Assembly: GCA_001799995.1 (NCBI GenBank)
Contig: MGUK01000088.1
Coordinates: forward strand, 1-54,454
Direction: 5' to 3'
DNA: 54,454 nucleotides
From: Elusimicrobia bacterium GWF2_62_30
Lineage (GTDB): Bacteria > Elusimicrobiota > Elusimicrobia > Elusimicrobiales > UBA9959
The translations under genes and the position numbers were made by a program. Below are positions 16,771-28,661 of this stretch, piece after piece. Below the pieces are notes generated by a model. That model saw only the letters and a program-made list of their open reading frames with translations. It did not search any database and was not told where the DNA came from. Position 1 is the first letter of the stretch, and every line of letters begins with the position of its first letter.

Positions 16771-16807
16771 AAATAAAAACGCCGCCCGTTGTGACACGGA
16801 CGGCGTT
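16771..16807 (-). terminator. Rho-independent terminator after the SWIB gene
   Basis: Arms AACGCCGCCCGT (16778-16789) and ACGGACGGCGTT (16796-16807) pair with one mismatch. On the minus strand the stem is followed by TTTATTT. Confidence 0.8.
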
Positions 16808-16823
16808 AAGAAAAGAAACAACC

Positions 16824-17087
16824 TTATTTCTTTATGTTCTTGCTGATGATGGTGGCCAGGTCGAACATGCTGACCTGTTTCTTACCGGCGAAAAGCTTAC
16901 CCAGCTTCTCATCGGCATTGATCATGCGCTTGTTCTTCTTGTCCTGCAGGTTGTACTTCTTTATGTAGACCCAGAGTTTCTTCACGATCTCCGTGCGGGG
17001 CAGGGGCTTGTTGCCGACCAGCTCGCTGAGGATCTCGTTCGGGGTAACGGGGGCCATGAACTTCGAGTTTGCTTTGGCTGCGGGCAT
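16824..17087 (-). CDS. SWIB/MDM2-domain protein
   Basis: 87 residues from ATG at 17085-17087 (MPAAKANSKFM...), preceded at 8 nt by GGAGG; an upstream in-frame ATG at 17117 would add ten residues over the ribosome site and is less likely. The whole protein is one SWIB domain: PVTPNEILSELVGNKPLPRT, EIVKKLWVYIKKYNLQDKKN, MINADEKLGKLFAGK and FDLATIISKNIKK. SWIB domains are protein-binding modules of eukaryotic chromatin remodellers. Bacterial stand-alone forms occur in Chlamydiae (where one is fused to topoisomerase I) and other phyla, and are thought to be chromatin-associated. It has its own promoter and terminator and is divergent from glycyl-tRNA synthetase. Confidence 0.92.
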   Translation of the reverse strand: MPAAKANSKFMAPVTPNEILSELVGNKPLPRTEIVKKLWVYIKKYNLQDKKNKRMINADEKLGKLFAGKKQVSMFDLATIISKNIKK

Positions 17088-17128
17088 GTGTACTTCCTCC
17101 TTAAGGATGTCTTTCAAATTACCACTAC

Positions 17129-17158
17129 ATATAACCTATTTTCCTCTATGACTGTCAA
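17129..17158 (-). promoter_or_regulatory. Sigma-70 promoter for the SWIB gene
   Basis: Minus strand: perfect TTGACA (17153-17158), an 18 bp spacer and TTATAT (17129-17134), about 40 nt before the ATG. Confidence 0.7.
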
Positions 17159-17172
17159 TAGATTTCCCAATG

Positions 17173-17280
17173 GAGCCCCTTCGGGGCCGTTTTTGGGCCG
17201 CCCCGGGCCGGCTCCTAAGGCCGCGCCCGTAAGCCGCCCCGTTTCGGGCGAAAGCGGCCCCAAAAGGGCCCGCGGGGCGC
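17173..17280. other. GC-rich region with nested inverted repeats in the SWIB/glyS intergenic gap
   Basis: Several overlapping complementary blocks are present, for example GGAGCCCC (17173-17180) with GGCTCC downstream, and GGGCCGCCCC with GGGGCG. No gene and no T-box signature is seen. It may be decayed repeat or a structured leader upstream of the glycyl-tRNA synthetase promoter. Confidence 0.3.
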
Positions 17281-17294
17281 CCACGCCGACAGGT

Positions 17295-17324
17295 TTGGAA
17301 ACCGGGGGGGCCCTTTGTTACAAT
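17295..17324 (+). promoter_or_regulatory. Candidate promoter for glycyl-tRNA synthetase
   Basis: TTGGAA (17295-17300), an 18 bp spacer and TACAAT (17319-17324), about 39 nt before the ATG at 17363. Confidence 0.4.
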
Positions 17325-17362
17325 CATTTCCCCGGCCCCGCCGGGAAAGGACCGTAAACTTT

Positions 17363-18793
17363 ATGGCTCAGATCACCAAACTTGACGACATCGTATCCCT
17401 CTGCAAGCGGCGCGGCTTCATTTTCCAGTCCAGCGAGATCTTCGGGGGCCTGGCCAGCTGCTACGACTACGGCCCGCTGGGGGTGGAGCTTAAGAATAAC
17501 GTGAAAAAGGCCTGGTGGAAGAGCATGGTGCAGATGCGCGACGACGTTGTCGGCCTGGACTGCAGCATCCTCATGCACCCCCTGGTGTGGAAAGCCTCCG
17601 GCCATGCCGACCATTTCTCGGACCTGGTGGCCGAGTGCAAGAAATGCAATGCCCGCACCCGCGTGGACCATCTAAAGGACGCCGCCGGCAGCGCCGAAGG
17701 CGACCTGTCCAAAAAGGTGTGCCCCCATTGCGGCGCCACGGGCCAGTTCACCCAGCCCATGCCCTTCAAACTGATGTTCGAGACCACCATGGGCGCCAAC
17801 CGGGAAGATTCCATGACCCTTTACCTGCGCCCGGAGACGGCGCAGGGCATCTTCGCCAATTTCCGCAACGTGCTCGATACCTCCCGGGTAAAAGTGCCGT
17901 TCGGCATAGCCCAGATAGGCAAGAGCTTCCGCAACGAAGTTACCACCAAGGCCTTCATCTTCCGCACCCGCGAGTTCGAGCAGGCCGAGATGGAGTTCTT
18001 CTGCGAGCCCGGCACGGACGAGACCTGGTACCAGCACTGGAAAGAGCAGCGCTTCAAGTGGTACCTGGACCTGGGCATAAAGAAGGAGAACCTGCGCTTC
18101 CGCGAGCATGAAAAGGACGAACTGGCCCATTATGCCAAGGGCTGCGTGGACGTGGAATACAAGTTCCCGTTCGGCTCCGGGGACTGGCAGGAGCTGGAAG
18201 GCATAGCCAACCGCGCCGACTACGACCTGCGCCAGCACCAGCGCGGCATGCGCACCACCACCGCCTGGCACGAGGCCAAGGGCGACCTGGCCAAGGTTAA
18301 GCTCAAGGACGAGGCGGAAGACTATATGTCGGGCCCGCTGTCCTACTTCGACGAGGCCAAGAAGGCCCGCTATATCCCTTATGTGATCGAGCCCAGCGCC
18401 GGCATGGACCGCAGCACCCTGGCTTTCCTGGTGGACGCCTATGACGAGGAAGAGGTGCGCGGAGAGGTCCGCAACGTGCTGCGCTTCGCCCCGGCCATAG
18501 CGCCCATAAAGGCCGGCATCTTCCCGCTTACCAACAAGGAAGGCCAGCCCGAGGTGGCCCGCAAGCTCTTCGACAGCCTGAAGGGCTACTTCAGCTGCTC
18601 TTATGACGAAAAGGGCGCCATAGGCCGCCGCTACCGCCGGCAGGACGAAGCCGGCACACCCTTCTGCGTGACCGTGGACGGCCAGACCGCCCAGGACCAG
18701 GCCGTTACCGTGCGCGAGCGAGACTCCATGACCCAGACCCGCGTAGCCCTGGACCAGGTAAAGCCCTACTTAAGGGAAAAACTGGACTTGTAA
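17363..18793 (+). CDS. glyS: Glycyl-tRNA synthetase (single-chain, alpha2 type)
   Basis: 476 residues from ATG at 17363 (MAQITKLDDIVSLCKRRGFI); the frame is open 48 nt upstream but that lies at the promoter. It charges tRNA-Gly with glycine in the cytoplasm. Class II motifs are present: IFGGLASCYDYGPLGVELKN, LRPETAQGIFANFRNV, FGIAQIGKSFRNEVT, RTREFEQAEMEFF, and EPSAGMDRSTLAFL (motif 3). A four-Cys zinc-ribbon insertion (ECKKCNART ... VCPHCGATG) occurs at about residues 95-130. The C-terminal anticodon-binding domain starts near residue 385 (APIKAGIFPLTNKEGQPEVA). This is the eukaryote/archaeal-like single-chain form, so a separate alpha/beta enzyme is not expected. Confidence 0.96.
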   Translation: MAQITKLDDIVSLCKRRGFIFQSSEIFGGLASCYDYGPLGVELKNNVKKAWWKSMVQMRDDVVGLDCSILMHPLVWKASGHADHFSDLVAECKKCNARTRVDHLKDAAGSAEGDLSKKVCPHCGATGQFTQPMPFKLMFETTMGANREDSMTLYLRPETAQGIFANFRNVLDTSRVKVPFGIAQIGKSFRNEVTTKAFIFRTREFEQAEMEFFCEPGTDETWYQHWKEQRFKWYLDLGIKKENLRFREHEKDELAHYAKGCVDVEYKFPFGSGDWQELEGIANRADYDLRQHQRGMRTTTAWHEAKGDLAKVKLKDEAEDYMSGPLSYFDEAKKARYIPYVIEPSAGMDRSTLAFLVDAYDEEEVRGEVRNVLRFAPAIAPIKAGIFPLTNKEGQPEVARKLFDSLKGYFSCSYDEKGAIGRRYRRQDEAGTPFCVTVDGQTAQDQAVTVRERDSMTQTRVALDQVKPYLREKLDL

Positions 18794-18797
18794 CCTT

Positions 18798-19400
18798 ATG
18801 CTCCGCCTGGAAAACACCCCGGCCCTCTCTAATTTTCTGGTGGCCGCCGCCTGTCTGCTCGAGTACGCCGGGCTCTTCCCCGCCTTCTCGGGCGAGCTGA
18901 TGGCCATCCAGTTCATCGTCATCCACTCTTCGGCTTTCGTAATGGCGATCCCCTACCTCGAGATCCCGGAAAAATGGAAGCCCCGCGCCCTGTACTCCCT
19001 CCTGTGCCTGTATGCCCTGTTCGCCATCCAGGCAGGCGGGCTCTCCGGGGTCTTCCAGTTCGCCGGCCTCACCTTCGCCACCTACTCGGGATATGTCCTG
19101 CGCGGGGATACCGCCTCCAGGATGCCGCTCATCTCGCGCTGGGCCTTAGGCTTCGCGTCCTTCATTTTTGTCCTTTCTGTGTGCGGCGTACCCGGGGACG
19201 CGGAAGACTGGGACGGCAACCGGCGCGTAGCCTTTGCCGGCGCCGTCTATTTTACCCTGGCTGGCTTAATGGAGCGGGCGGGCCTGCACGAGAGCGGCTG
19301 GCGAAGGGCGCTGCGCTGGCTGGCCGCCCGGGACCCGGAGTTCAAGGCCCGTATGCCCGGCTGGATGGCGAAGGTCCTGGCCGATAGGGGACGCTGGTAA
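18798..19400 (+). CDS. Small integral membrane protein of unknown function
   Basis: 200 residues beginning 4 nt after the glycyl-tRNA synthetase stop codon, so probably co-transcribed. About five or six hydrophobic helices occupy residues 10-155 (FLVAAACLLEYAGLFPAF, FIVIHSSAFVMAI, YSLLCLYALFAIQAGG, GFASFIFVLSVCG), followed by a short amphipathic tail. The family is not recognised. The last codons (DRGRW-stop) are encoded by the left arm of a palindromic repeat that starts at 19386 and supplies the TAA. The gene's original C-terminus has therefore been replaced or trimmed by the repeat. Confidence 0.65.
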   Translation: MLRLENTPALSNFLVAAACLLEYAGLFPAFSGELMAIQFIVIHSSAFVMAIPYLEIPEKWKPRALYSLLCLYALFAIQAGGLSGVFQFAGLTFATYSGYVLRGDTASRMPLISRWALGFASFIFVLSVCGVPGDAEDWDGNRRVAFAGAVYFTLAGLMERAGLHESGWRRALRWLAARDPEFKARMPGWMAKVLADRGRW

Positions 19401-19478
19401 GTATTTAAGGTTTTATTAACATTCCGGGCGTAAAAACGGGACAGGCTGCTTTTTCTTTCGAAAAGGCAGCCTGTGCCC
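19386..19478. repeat. Mosaic palindromic repeat (type A half joined to type B hairpin, copy 5)
   Basis: The first 31 nt (from AGGGGACGCTGGTAAGTATT) are identical to the left half of copy 2 at 7863, but no matching right arm follows. Instead the sequence switches at TTAACATTCC to a type B unit, with hairpin GGGACAGGCTGC ... GCAGCCTGTGCCC at 19438-19478, as found at 26986. It looks like a recombinant between two repeat subtypes. Confidence 0.75.
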
Positions 19479-19591
19479 ATTTGCAATGTTACTAATTAAC
19501 GTTCGGATCGCCGCGGGGTGACTAAAGTCAAGGTAGCTTTTCAACTTTTATGACAATATATATACGTAATTTCCTGTAGTAAAGGAGCTTT

Positions 19592-21526
19592 ATGTCAAAC
19601 AACATCGTAGAGAAGATCATGCTCTCCCACCTGAAAGAAGGCCAGTACGTTAAAGGCCAGGAAATAGGCATCCGCATAGACCAGACCCTGACGCAGGACG
19701 CCACCGGCACCATGGCCTACCTGCAGTTCGAAGCGATGGGCCTGAAAGAGATAAAGACGGACCTTTCCGTCTCCTACGTCGACCACAATACCGTGCAGGT
19801 CGGCTTCGAGAATTCCGACGATCATAAATACCTGCAGACCGTGGCCGCGAAATACGGCGTGGTATACTCCCGCCCCGGCAACGGCATCTGCCACCAGGTG
19901 CACCTGGAACGCTTCGGCAAACCCGGCACCACGCTGCTCGGCTCCGATTCTCACACCCCCACCGGCGGCGGCATAGGCCAGGTGGCCATAGGCGCCGGCG
20001 GCCTCGACGTGGCCGTGGCCATGGGCGGCGGTTTGTTCTACACCGCGGCCCCCAAGGTTTACCTCGTGAACCTTACCGGCGAGCTCAAGTCCTGGAGCAC
20101 CGCCAAGGACGTGGTGCTGAAGATGCTGGAGCTGCTCACCGTGAAGGGCAACGTGGGCGTGATGCTGGAATACGGCGGCAAGGGCGTGAAGACGCTGTCC
20201 GTGCCGCAGCGCGCCGTCATCGCCAACATGGGCGCCGAGATGGGCGTTACCTGCTCGGTCTTCCCTTCGGACGGCGTCACCAAAAAATTTATGAAGGCCC
20301 AGGGCCGCGAGGCGGACTGGACAGAGCTCAAAGCCGACCGCGGCGCGAAGTACGACCGCATTATAGACCTCGACCTCTCCTCCATAGAGCCGCTGGCCGC
20401 CTGCCCGCACAGCCCCGGCCTGGTGAAGAAGGTCTCCGAGCTGGCCGGCCTCGCCGTGGACCAGGTCTGCATCGGCTCCTGCACCAACTCCTCCTACCGC
20501 GACATGATGACGGCCTCGGAGATCCTTAAAGGACGCAAGGTGGCCCCCACGGTTAGCCTCGGCGTGGCGCCGGGCTCGCGCCAGGTGCTGCAGATGCTGG
20601 CCCGCAAGGGCGCGCTCGCGAACCTGCTCGACAGCGGCGCGCGCATCCTGGAGAGCGCCTGCGGCTTCTGCATAGGCAACCATTTCTCGCCCAAGAGCGG
20701 CGGCGTGAGCCTGCGCACCTCCAACCGCAATTTCGAGGCCCGCAGCGGCACCAAGGACGCGCAGGTGTACCTGGTCAGCCCCGAGGTGGCCGCCGTGGCC
20801 GCCGTCACCGGCAAGTTCACCGACCCGCGCAAGGCCGGCATCGAGTATCCCGTGGTTAAAGAGCCTGCGGCGTTCCTCGTCGACGACTCGATGTTCATAA
20901 AGCCGTCGCCGGAGCTGAGGGGCACCGAGGTGTTCCGCGGCCCCAATATCGGCGAGCCGCCGAAGAACGACAAAATGCCCGAGAAGCTTAACGGCGCCGT
21001 GATGATCCATGTCGGCGACAAGATCACCACCGACCACATCATGCCGGCCGGCGCGCGTTTGAAATACCGCTCCAACGTGCCCGCCTACGCGAAGTACGTC
21101 TTCGAGAACGTGGACCCCGCTTTCCACCAGCGCTGCCAGGAGAGCAAGGCCGCGGGCTTCCATAACGTGATAGTGGCCGGCGAATCCTACGGCCAGGGCT
21201 CCAGCCGCGAGCATGCCGCCATGTGCCCGATGTACCTGGGCGTTAAGGCCGTGGCGGCCAAGTCGTTCGAGCGCATCCACGCGGCCAACCTGATAAACTT
21301 CGGCATCGCCCCGCTGACGTTCAAGAACGGGGCCGATTATGACGGCATAAAGGCCGGCGACAAACTGACCTGCGGCGACTGGCGCGCGGCTTTCGCCGAG
21401 GGCCGGCCGGTCATGCTCAAGAACGAGACCAGCGGCAAGACTATTGAATGTGTTTGCGCCCTCTCCGGGCGCCAGAGGGCCATCCTTACGGCTGGCGGCC
21501 TCCTCAACCAGACTACCGGCAAATAA
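19592..21526 (+). CDS. Aconitate hydratase (Aquifex-type)
   Basis: 644 residues. It interconverts citrate and isocitrate through a [4Fe-4S] cluster in the cytoplasm. The three cluster ligands are visible at Cys297 (CIGSCTNSSYRD), Cys357 and Cys360 (SACGFCIGNHFSP). Substrate-site motifs LLGSDSHTPTGGGIGQVAIG, DKITTDHIMPAG and ESYGQGSSREHAAM are intact, with the swivel domain at the C-terminus. Length and the fused small domain fit the shorter, mitochondrial/Aquifex-type aconitases rather than the roughly 890-residue AcnA. AAAGGAG precedes ATG. It is the first gene of an operon with both ATP-citrate lyase subunits (10 bp gap) and isocitrate dehydrogenase. Isopropylmalate isomerase is a less likely alternative given the fused domain. 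Confidence 0.93.
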   Translation: MSNNIVEKIMLSHLKEGQYVKGQEIGIRIDQTLTQDATGTMAYLQFEAMGLKEIKTDLSVSYVDHNTVQVGFENSDDHKYLQTVAAKYGVVYSRPGNGICHQVHLERFGKPGTTLLGSDSHTPTGGGIGQVAIGAGGLDVAVAMGGGLFYTAAPKVYLVNLTGELKSWSTAKDVVLKMLELLTVKGNVGVMLEYGGKGVKTLSVPQRAVIANMGAEMGVTCSVFPSDGVTKKFMKAQGREADWTELKADRGAKYDRIIDLDLSSIEPLAACPHSPGLVKKVSELAGLAVDQVCIGSCTNSSYRDMMTASEILKGRKVAPTVSLGVAPGSRQVLQMLARKGALANLLDSGARILESACGFCIGNHFSPKSGGVSLRTSNRNFEARSGTKDAQVYLVSPEVAAVAAVTGKFTDPRKAGIEYPVVKEPAAFLVDDSMFIKPSPELRGTEVFRGPNIGEPPKNDKMPEKLNGAVMIHVGDKITTDHIMPAGARLKYRSNVPAYAKYVFENVDPAFHQRCQESKAAGFHNVIVAGESYGQGSSREHAAMCPMYLGVKAVAAKSFERIHAANLINFGIAPLTFKNGADYDGIKAGDKLTCGDWRAAFAEGRPVMLKNETSGKTIECVCALSGRQRAILTAGGLLNQTTGK

Positions 21527-21536
21527 GGGAGACATC

Positions 21537-22850
21537 ATGGCTCAAAGAGGCATAAGGGAATACGAAGGCAAGAAGATTCTTTTCGACGGGCTGGCGCGTA
21601 CCATCCCGTCTTTCAAGGGCAAGTCCGCCAAGCTGGCGCTCGTCACGCCCGGCACCGACCCCAAGAAGCTGGTGAAGGACCACCCCTGGCTGCTTAAGGA
21701 AAAATTGGTGGCCAAGCCCGACCAGCTGTTCGGCAAGCGCGGCAAGCACGGCCTGCTGTGCCTGAACGCCGACTGGCAGGCAGCGTGGAAATGGATCTCC
21801 GAGCGGATGAACAAGACCGTGACCGTGGGGAAAACCACGGGCGAGCTGACCGTGTTCATGATAGAGCCGTTCACGCCGCACCGCGAAGATTCCGAGGAAT
21901 GCTATGTGGCCATCCGCGCCTACCGCGACTACGACACAGTGTACCTCTCCAACAAGGGCGGCATCTACGTGGAGGAGAACTGGGACAAGGTGAAAGAGAC
22001 GCAGGTCCCTATCCTCTCGTCCATCGACGACGTAAAGCTAAACATGCCCGACTTCGGGGCGAAGAAAGCCCAGATAGAGGAATTTGTGCGCGCTCTCTAC
22101 AAGGTGTACGCCGAGGGTCATTTCACGTACCTTGAGATCAACCCGTTCACCTTCAATAACGGCGAGATAGTGCCGCTGGACCTGGTGGCCCGCGTGGACG
22201 ACACCGCGGCCTTCGAATGCACCAAGGTCTGGGGCGACCTGGAATTCCCGTCCTCCTTCGGCCAGAAGCACACCAAAGAAGAAGAGTTCATCCGCAAGAT
22301 AGACGAAGGCACCGGCGCGAGCCTGAAGCTTACCATGCTCAACCCCGAGGGCCGCATCTGGAACATGGTGGCCGGCGGCGGCGCTTCCGTGATCTACGCC
22401 GACACCGTCTGCGACCTGGGCTTCTCCAAAGAGCTCGCCAATTACGGCGAGTATTCCGGCGACCCCTCGGCCGAGGACACTTACCAGTACGCCAAAACCA
22501 TCCTTGACCTGATGACCCGCAAACGTGACCCGCGCGGCAAAGTGCTCATCATAGGCGGCGGCATCGCCAACTTCACCGACGTGGCAAAAACCTTCAAGGG
22601 CATCATCAAGGCCCTGACCGAGTACAAGGCCAAGCTGGTGGAAGGCAAAATTAAGATCTACGTGCGCCGCGGCGGCCCCAACTACAAGGAAGGCCTCGCC
22701 AATATGCGCAAGCTGGGAGAGACGCTGGGCCTGCCCATAGAAGTGTACGGCCCCGAGACGCATATGACCGCCGTGGTCTCCATGGCGCTGAAACCCGCCG
22801 CGGTTAAAGCCCCGGCCTGCAAGCCTGCCAAAGCGGGAGGTAAGAAATAA
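21537..22850 (+). CDS. aclB: ATP-citrate lyase, ATP-grasp (succinyl-CoA-synthetase-beta-like) subunit
   Basis: 437 residues from ATG at 21537, 10 nt after the aconitase stop with GGGAGA before it. The citrate- and ATP-binding chain of ATP-citrate lyase (bacterial AclB; equivalent to plant ACLA) is unmistakable: IREYEGKKILFD, KLVAKPDQLFGKRGKHGL, YLEINPFTFNNGEIVPLD, IWNMVAGGGASVIYADTV, and IYVRRGGPNYKEGLANMRKL. With the next gene it forms the enzyme that converts citrate, CoA and ATP to acetyl-CoA and oxaloacetate. Translation is coupled to the large subunit by a one-base TAATG overlap. The C-terminal Ala/Lys tail is longer than in family members. Confidence 0.96.
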   Translation: MAQRGIREYEGKKILFDGLARTIPSFKGKSAKLALVTPGTDPKKLVKDHPWLLKEKLVAKPDQLFGKRGKHGLLCLNADWQAAWKWISERMNKTVTVGKTTGELTVFMIEPFTPHREDSEECYVAIRAYRDYDTVYLSNKGGIYVEENWDKVKETQVPILSSIDDVKLNMPDFGAKKAQIEEFVRALYKVYAEGHFTYLEINPFTFNNGEIVPLDLVARVDDTAAFECTKVWGDLEFPSSFGQKHTKEEEFIRKIDEGTGASLKLTMLNPEGRIWNMVAGGGASVIYADTVCDLGFSKELANYGEYSGDPSAEDTYQYAKTILDLMTRKRDPRGKVLIIGGGIANFTDVAKTFKGIIKALTEYKAKLVEGKIKIYVRRGGPNYKEGLANMRKLGETLGLPIEVYGPETHMTAVVSMALKPAAVKAPACKPAKAGGKK

Positions 22851-24679
22851 TGAAACCCGAGCTTTTCACCAAAGATACAACCGCCATAGTATACGGCTAC
22901 CACGTCAACGCCATCCAGCGCATGCTGGACTTCGACTACGCGGCCGGCCGCAAGGTGCCGTCGGTGGCGGCCATAGTTAACCCCGGCAGCGAGGGCGTGC
23001 ATAAGGTGTTCTTCGGCAAGGGCGAAGTGCTGTTGCCCGTCTACCGCAATTTCGAGACCGCGGCCGAAAAGCATCCCAAGGCCGACGTGGTGGTAAACTT
23101 CGCGTCGTACCGCTCCGCTTTCGAGTCCAGCATGGAAGCGCTGCATCACCCCAATATCCGCACCGTGTGCGTGATAGCCGAGGGCGTGCCGGAGCGCCGC
23201 GCGCGCATCCTGGCCGCCACCGCCGCCAAGCTGGATAAAATGGTGATAGGCCCCGCCACCGTGGGCGGCATCAAGGCCGGGTGCTTCAAGATAGCCAACA
23301 CCGCGGGCACTTACGAGAATATAGTGGAATCCAAACTGCACCGGCCCGGCTCCGTCGGGTTCGTGTCCAAGTCCGGCGGCCTCTCCAACGAGTGCTATAA
23401 CATCATAGCCCGCAACACCGACGGGCTCTACGAGGGTATAGCCATAGGCGGCGACTCCTATCCCGGCTCTACGCTGCTGCAACACATCCTGCGCTACGAG
23501 GCCATCCCGGCCGTGAAGATGATAGTGGCGCTGGGCGAGATAGGCGGCACCGAGGAACTGCGCATAGTGGAGGCCCTGAAGGCCAAAAAGATCACCAAGC
23601 CGCTGGTCATCTGGGTGACCGGCACCTGTTCCAAGATGTTCCCCGCGGGCGTGCAGTTCGGCCACGCGGGCGCCAAAGCCGGCTCCGACCTGGAGACCGC
23701 CGACGCCAAGAACGCGGCGCTCAAGGCCGCCGGCGCCATAGTGCCTGACTCTTTCGACGATTACGGCGTTAAGATAAACGAGACGTACGCGAAGCTGGTG
23801 AAGAAGGGCGCCATCAAGCCGGCGGCCGAAGTCGCGGCCCCTGTCCTGCCGATGGATTTCGCGCAGGCCATGAAAGAGGGGAAGATCCGCAAGGCCACCA
23901 CCTTCATCAACACCATCTCCAACGAGAAGAAGGAAGAGCTGGAATACCTGAACATGCCGATCTCGAAGGTGCTCGAGAGCAATATGGGAATAGGCGGCGT
24001 GATAGGCCTGCTGTGGTTCAAGCGGGACCTGCCGGAGTACGGCCGCAAATTCCTGGAGACCGCGCTGATGCTGACCGCCGACCACGGCCCCGCCGTGAGC
24101 GGCGCGCATAACGCCATCGTAGCCGCGCGCGCCGGCAAGGACATCATCTCGTCGCTGGCGTCGGGCCTGCTCACCATAGGCCCCCGCTTCGGCGGCGCCA
24201 TCGACGGCGCGGCCCAGCAGTTCAAGCGCGCCTACGACGCCGGCCTCACCCCCGAGCAGTTCATAAAAGACATGAAGGCCAAGGGCATAAACGTGCCGGG
24301 CATCGGCCACAAGGTGAAGAGCCTGACCAACCCCGACATGCGCGTGACCCAGCTGAAGGCCTTCTGCAAGAAGAACTTTAAAAAGACCGGCCTGCTGGAT
24401 TACGCGCTGGAAGTTGAACAGCTTACGACAAAAAAGAAAGCCAACCTGATACTGAACGTGGACGGCTGCATAGGCATAGCCTTCGTGGACATGCTGAACA
24501 GCACCGGCGCGTTCACCAGGGAAGAGATAGACAATATAGTGAACATGGGCTGCCTCAACGCCCTGTTCGTGGTGGGCCGCAGCATCGGCATCTTCGGGCA
24601 TATCTTCGACCAGAAGCGCCTGAAGCAGCCGCTGTACCGCACGCCGTACGACGAGATAGCGTACATGACGGACCTGTAA
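22850..24679 (+). CDS. aclA: ATP-citrate lyase, large (citryl-CoA synthetase/lyase) subunit
   Basis: 609 residues, the usual length for bacterial AclA. The N-terminal CoA-binding domain (TTAIVYGYHVNAIQRMLDFD) leads to the phosphohistidine loop QFGHAGAKAG, with His272 as the expected phosphorylated residue. From about residue 340 a citrate-synthase-like lyase module carries ADHGPAVSGAHN, GPRFGGAIDGAAQQF and GIGHKVKSLTNPD. It cleaves citryl-CoA to acetyl-CoA and oxaloacetate. The presence of both chains next to aconitase and isocitrate dehydrogenase is a hallmark of reductive TCA chemistry, although lyases can run either way and no fumarate reductase or oxoacid:ferredoxin oxidoreductase is in view. 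A GC hairpin (GGCGGCC ... GGCCGCC) follows at about 24690. Confidence 0.96.
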   Translation: MKPELFTKDTTAIVYGYHVNAIQRMLDFDYAAGRKVPSVAAIVNPGSEGVHKVFFGKGEVLLPVYRNFETAAEKHPKADVVVNFASYRSAFESSMEALHHPNIRTVCVIAEGVPERRARILAATAAKLDKMVIGPATVGGIKAGCFKIANTAGTYENIVESKLHRPGSVGFVSKSGGLSNECYNIIARNTDGLYEGIAIGGDSYPGSTLLQHILRYEAIPAVKMIVALGEIGGTEELRIVEALKAKKITKPLVIWVTGTCSKMFPAGVQFGHAGAKAGSDLETADAKNAALKAAGAIVPDSFDDYGVKINETYAKLVKKGAIKPAAEVAAPVLPMDFAQAMKEGKIRKATTFINTISNEKKEELEYLNMPISKVLESNMGIGGVIGLLWFKRDLPEYGRKFLETALMLTADHGPAVSGAHNAIVAARAGKDIISSLASGLLTIGPRFGGAIDGAAQQFKRAYDAGLTPEQFIKDMKAKGINVPGIGHKVKSLTNPDMRVTQLKAFCKKNFKKTGLLDYALEVEQLTTKKKANLILNVDGCIGIAFVDMLNSTGAFTREEIDNIVNMGCLNALFVVGRSIGIFGHIFDQKRLKQPLYRTPYDEIAYMTDL

Positions 24680-24730
24680 AAGCAACCGGCGGCCGGCAGC
24701 CAGGCCGCCACTGATAAAAAACACCCTTAA

Positions 24731-26983
<2,253 letters not shown>

Positions 26984-26985
26984 CG

Positions 26986-27060
26986 GCTATTAACATTCCC
27001 GGGAGTAAAAATGGGACAGGCTGCTTTTTCGAAAGAAAAAGCAGCCTGTCCCTTTTATTT
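26986..27060. repeat. Type B palindromic repeat acting as a terminator-like hairpin (copy 6)
   Basis: Perfect 18 bp stem: GGGACAGGCTGCTTTTTC (27013-27030), a GAAA loop, the complement (27035-27052), then TTTTATTT. The flank CTATTAACATTCC matches copy 5 at 19386. It lies between the convergent isocitrate dehydrogenase and PEP carboxykinase genes and would stop both transcripts. Confidence 0.85.
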
Positions 27061-27071
27061 GGACCCTTTGT

Positions 27072-28652
<1,581 letters not shown>

Positions 28653-28661
28653 GATGCCTCT

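Noticed and set aside
17159-17362. T-box riboswitch in front of glycyl-tRNA synthetase
   Set aside because: Strong hairpins exist but no T-box consensus or specifier loop was found, and the candidate promoter lies downstream of most of the structure.
19592-21526. 3-isopropylmalate dehydratase large subunit
   Set aside because: The protein includes the C-terminal swivel domain and is followed by citrate lyase and isocitrate dehydrogenase, which fits aconitase.
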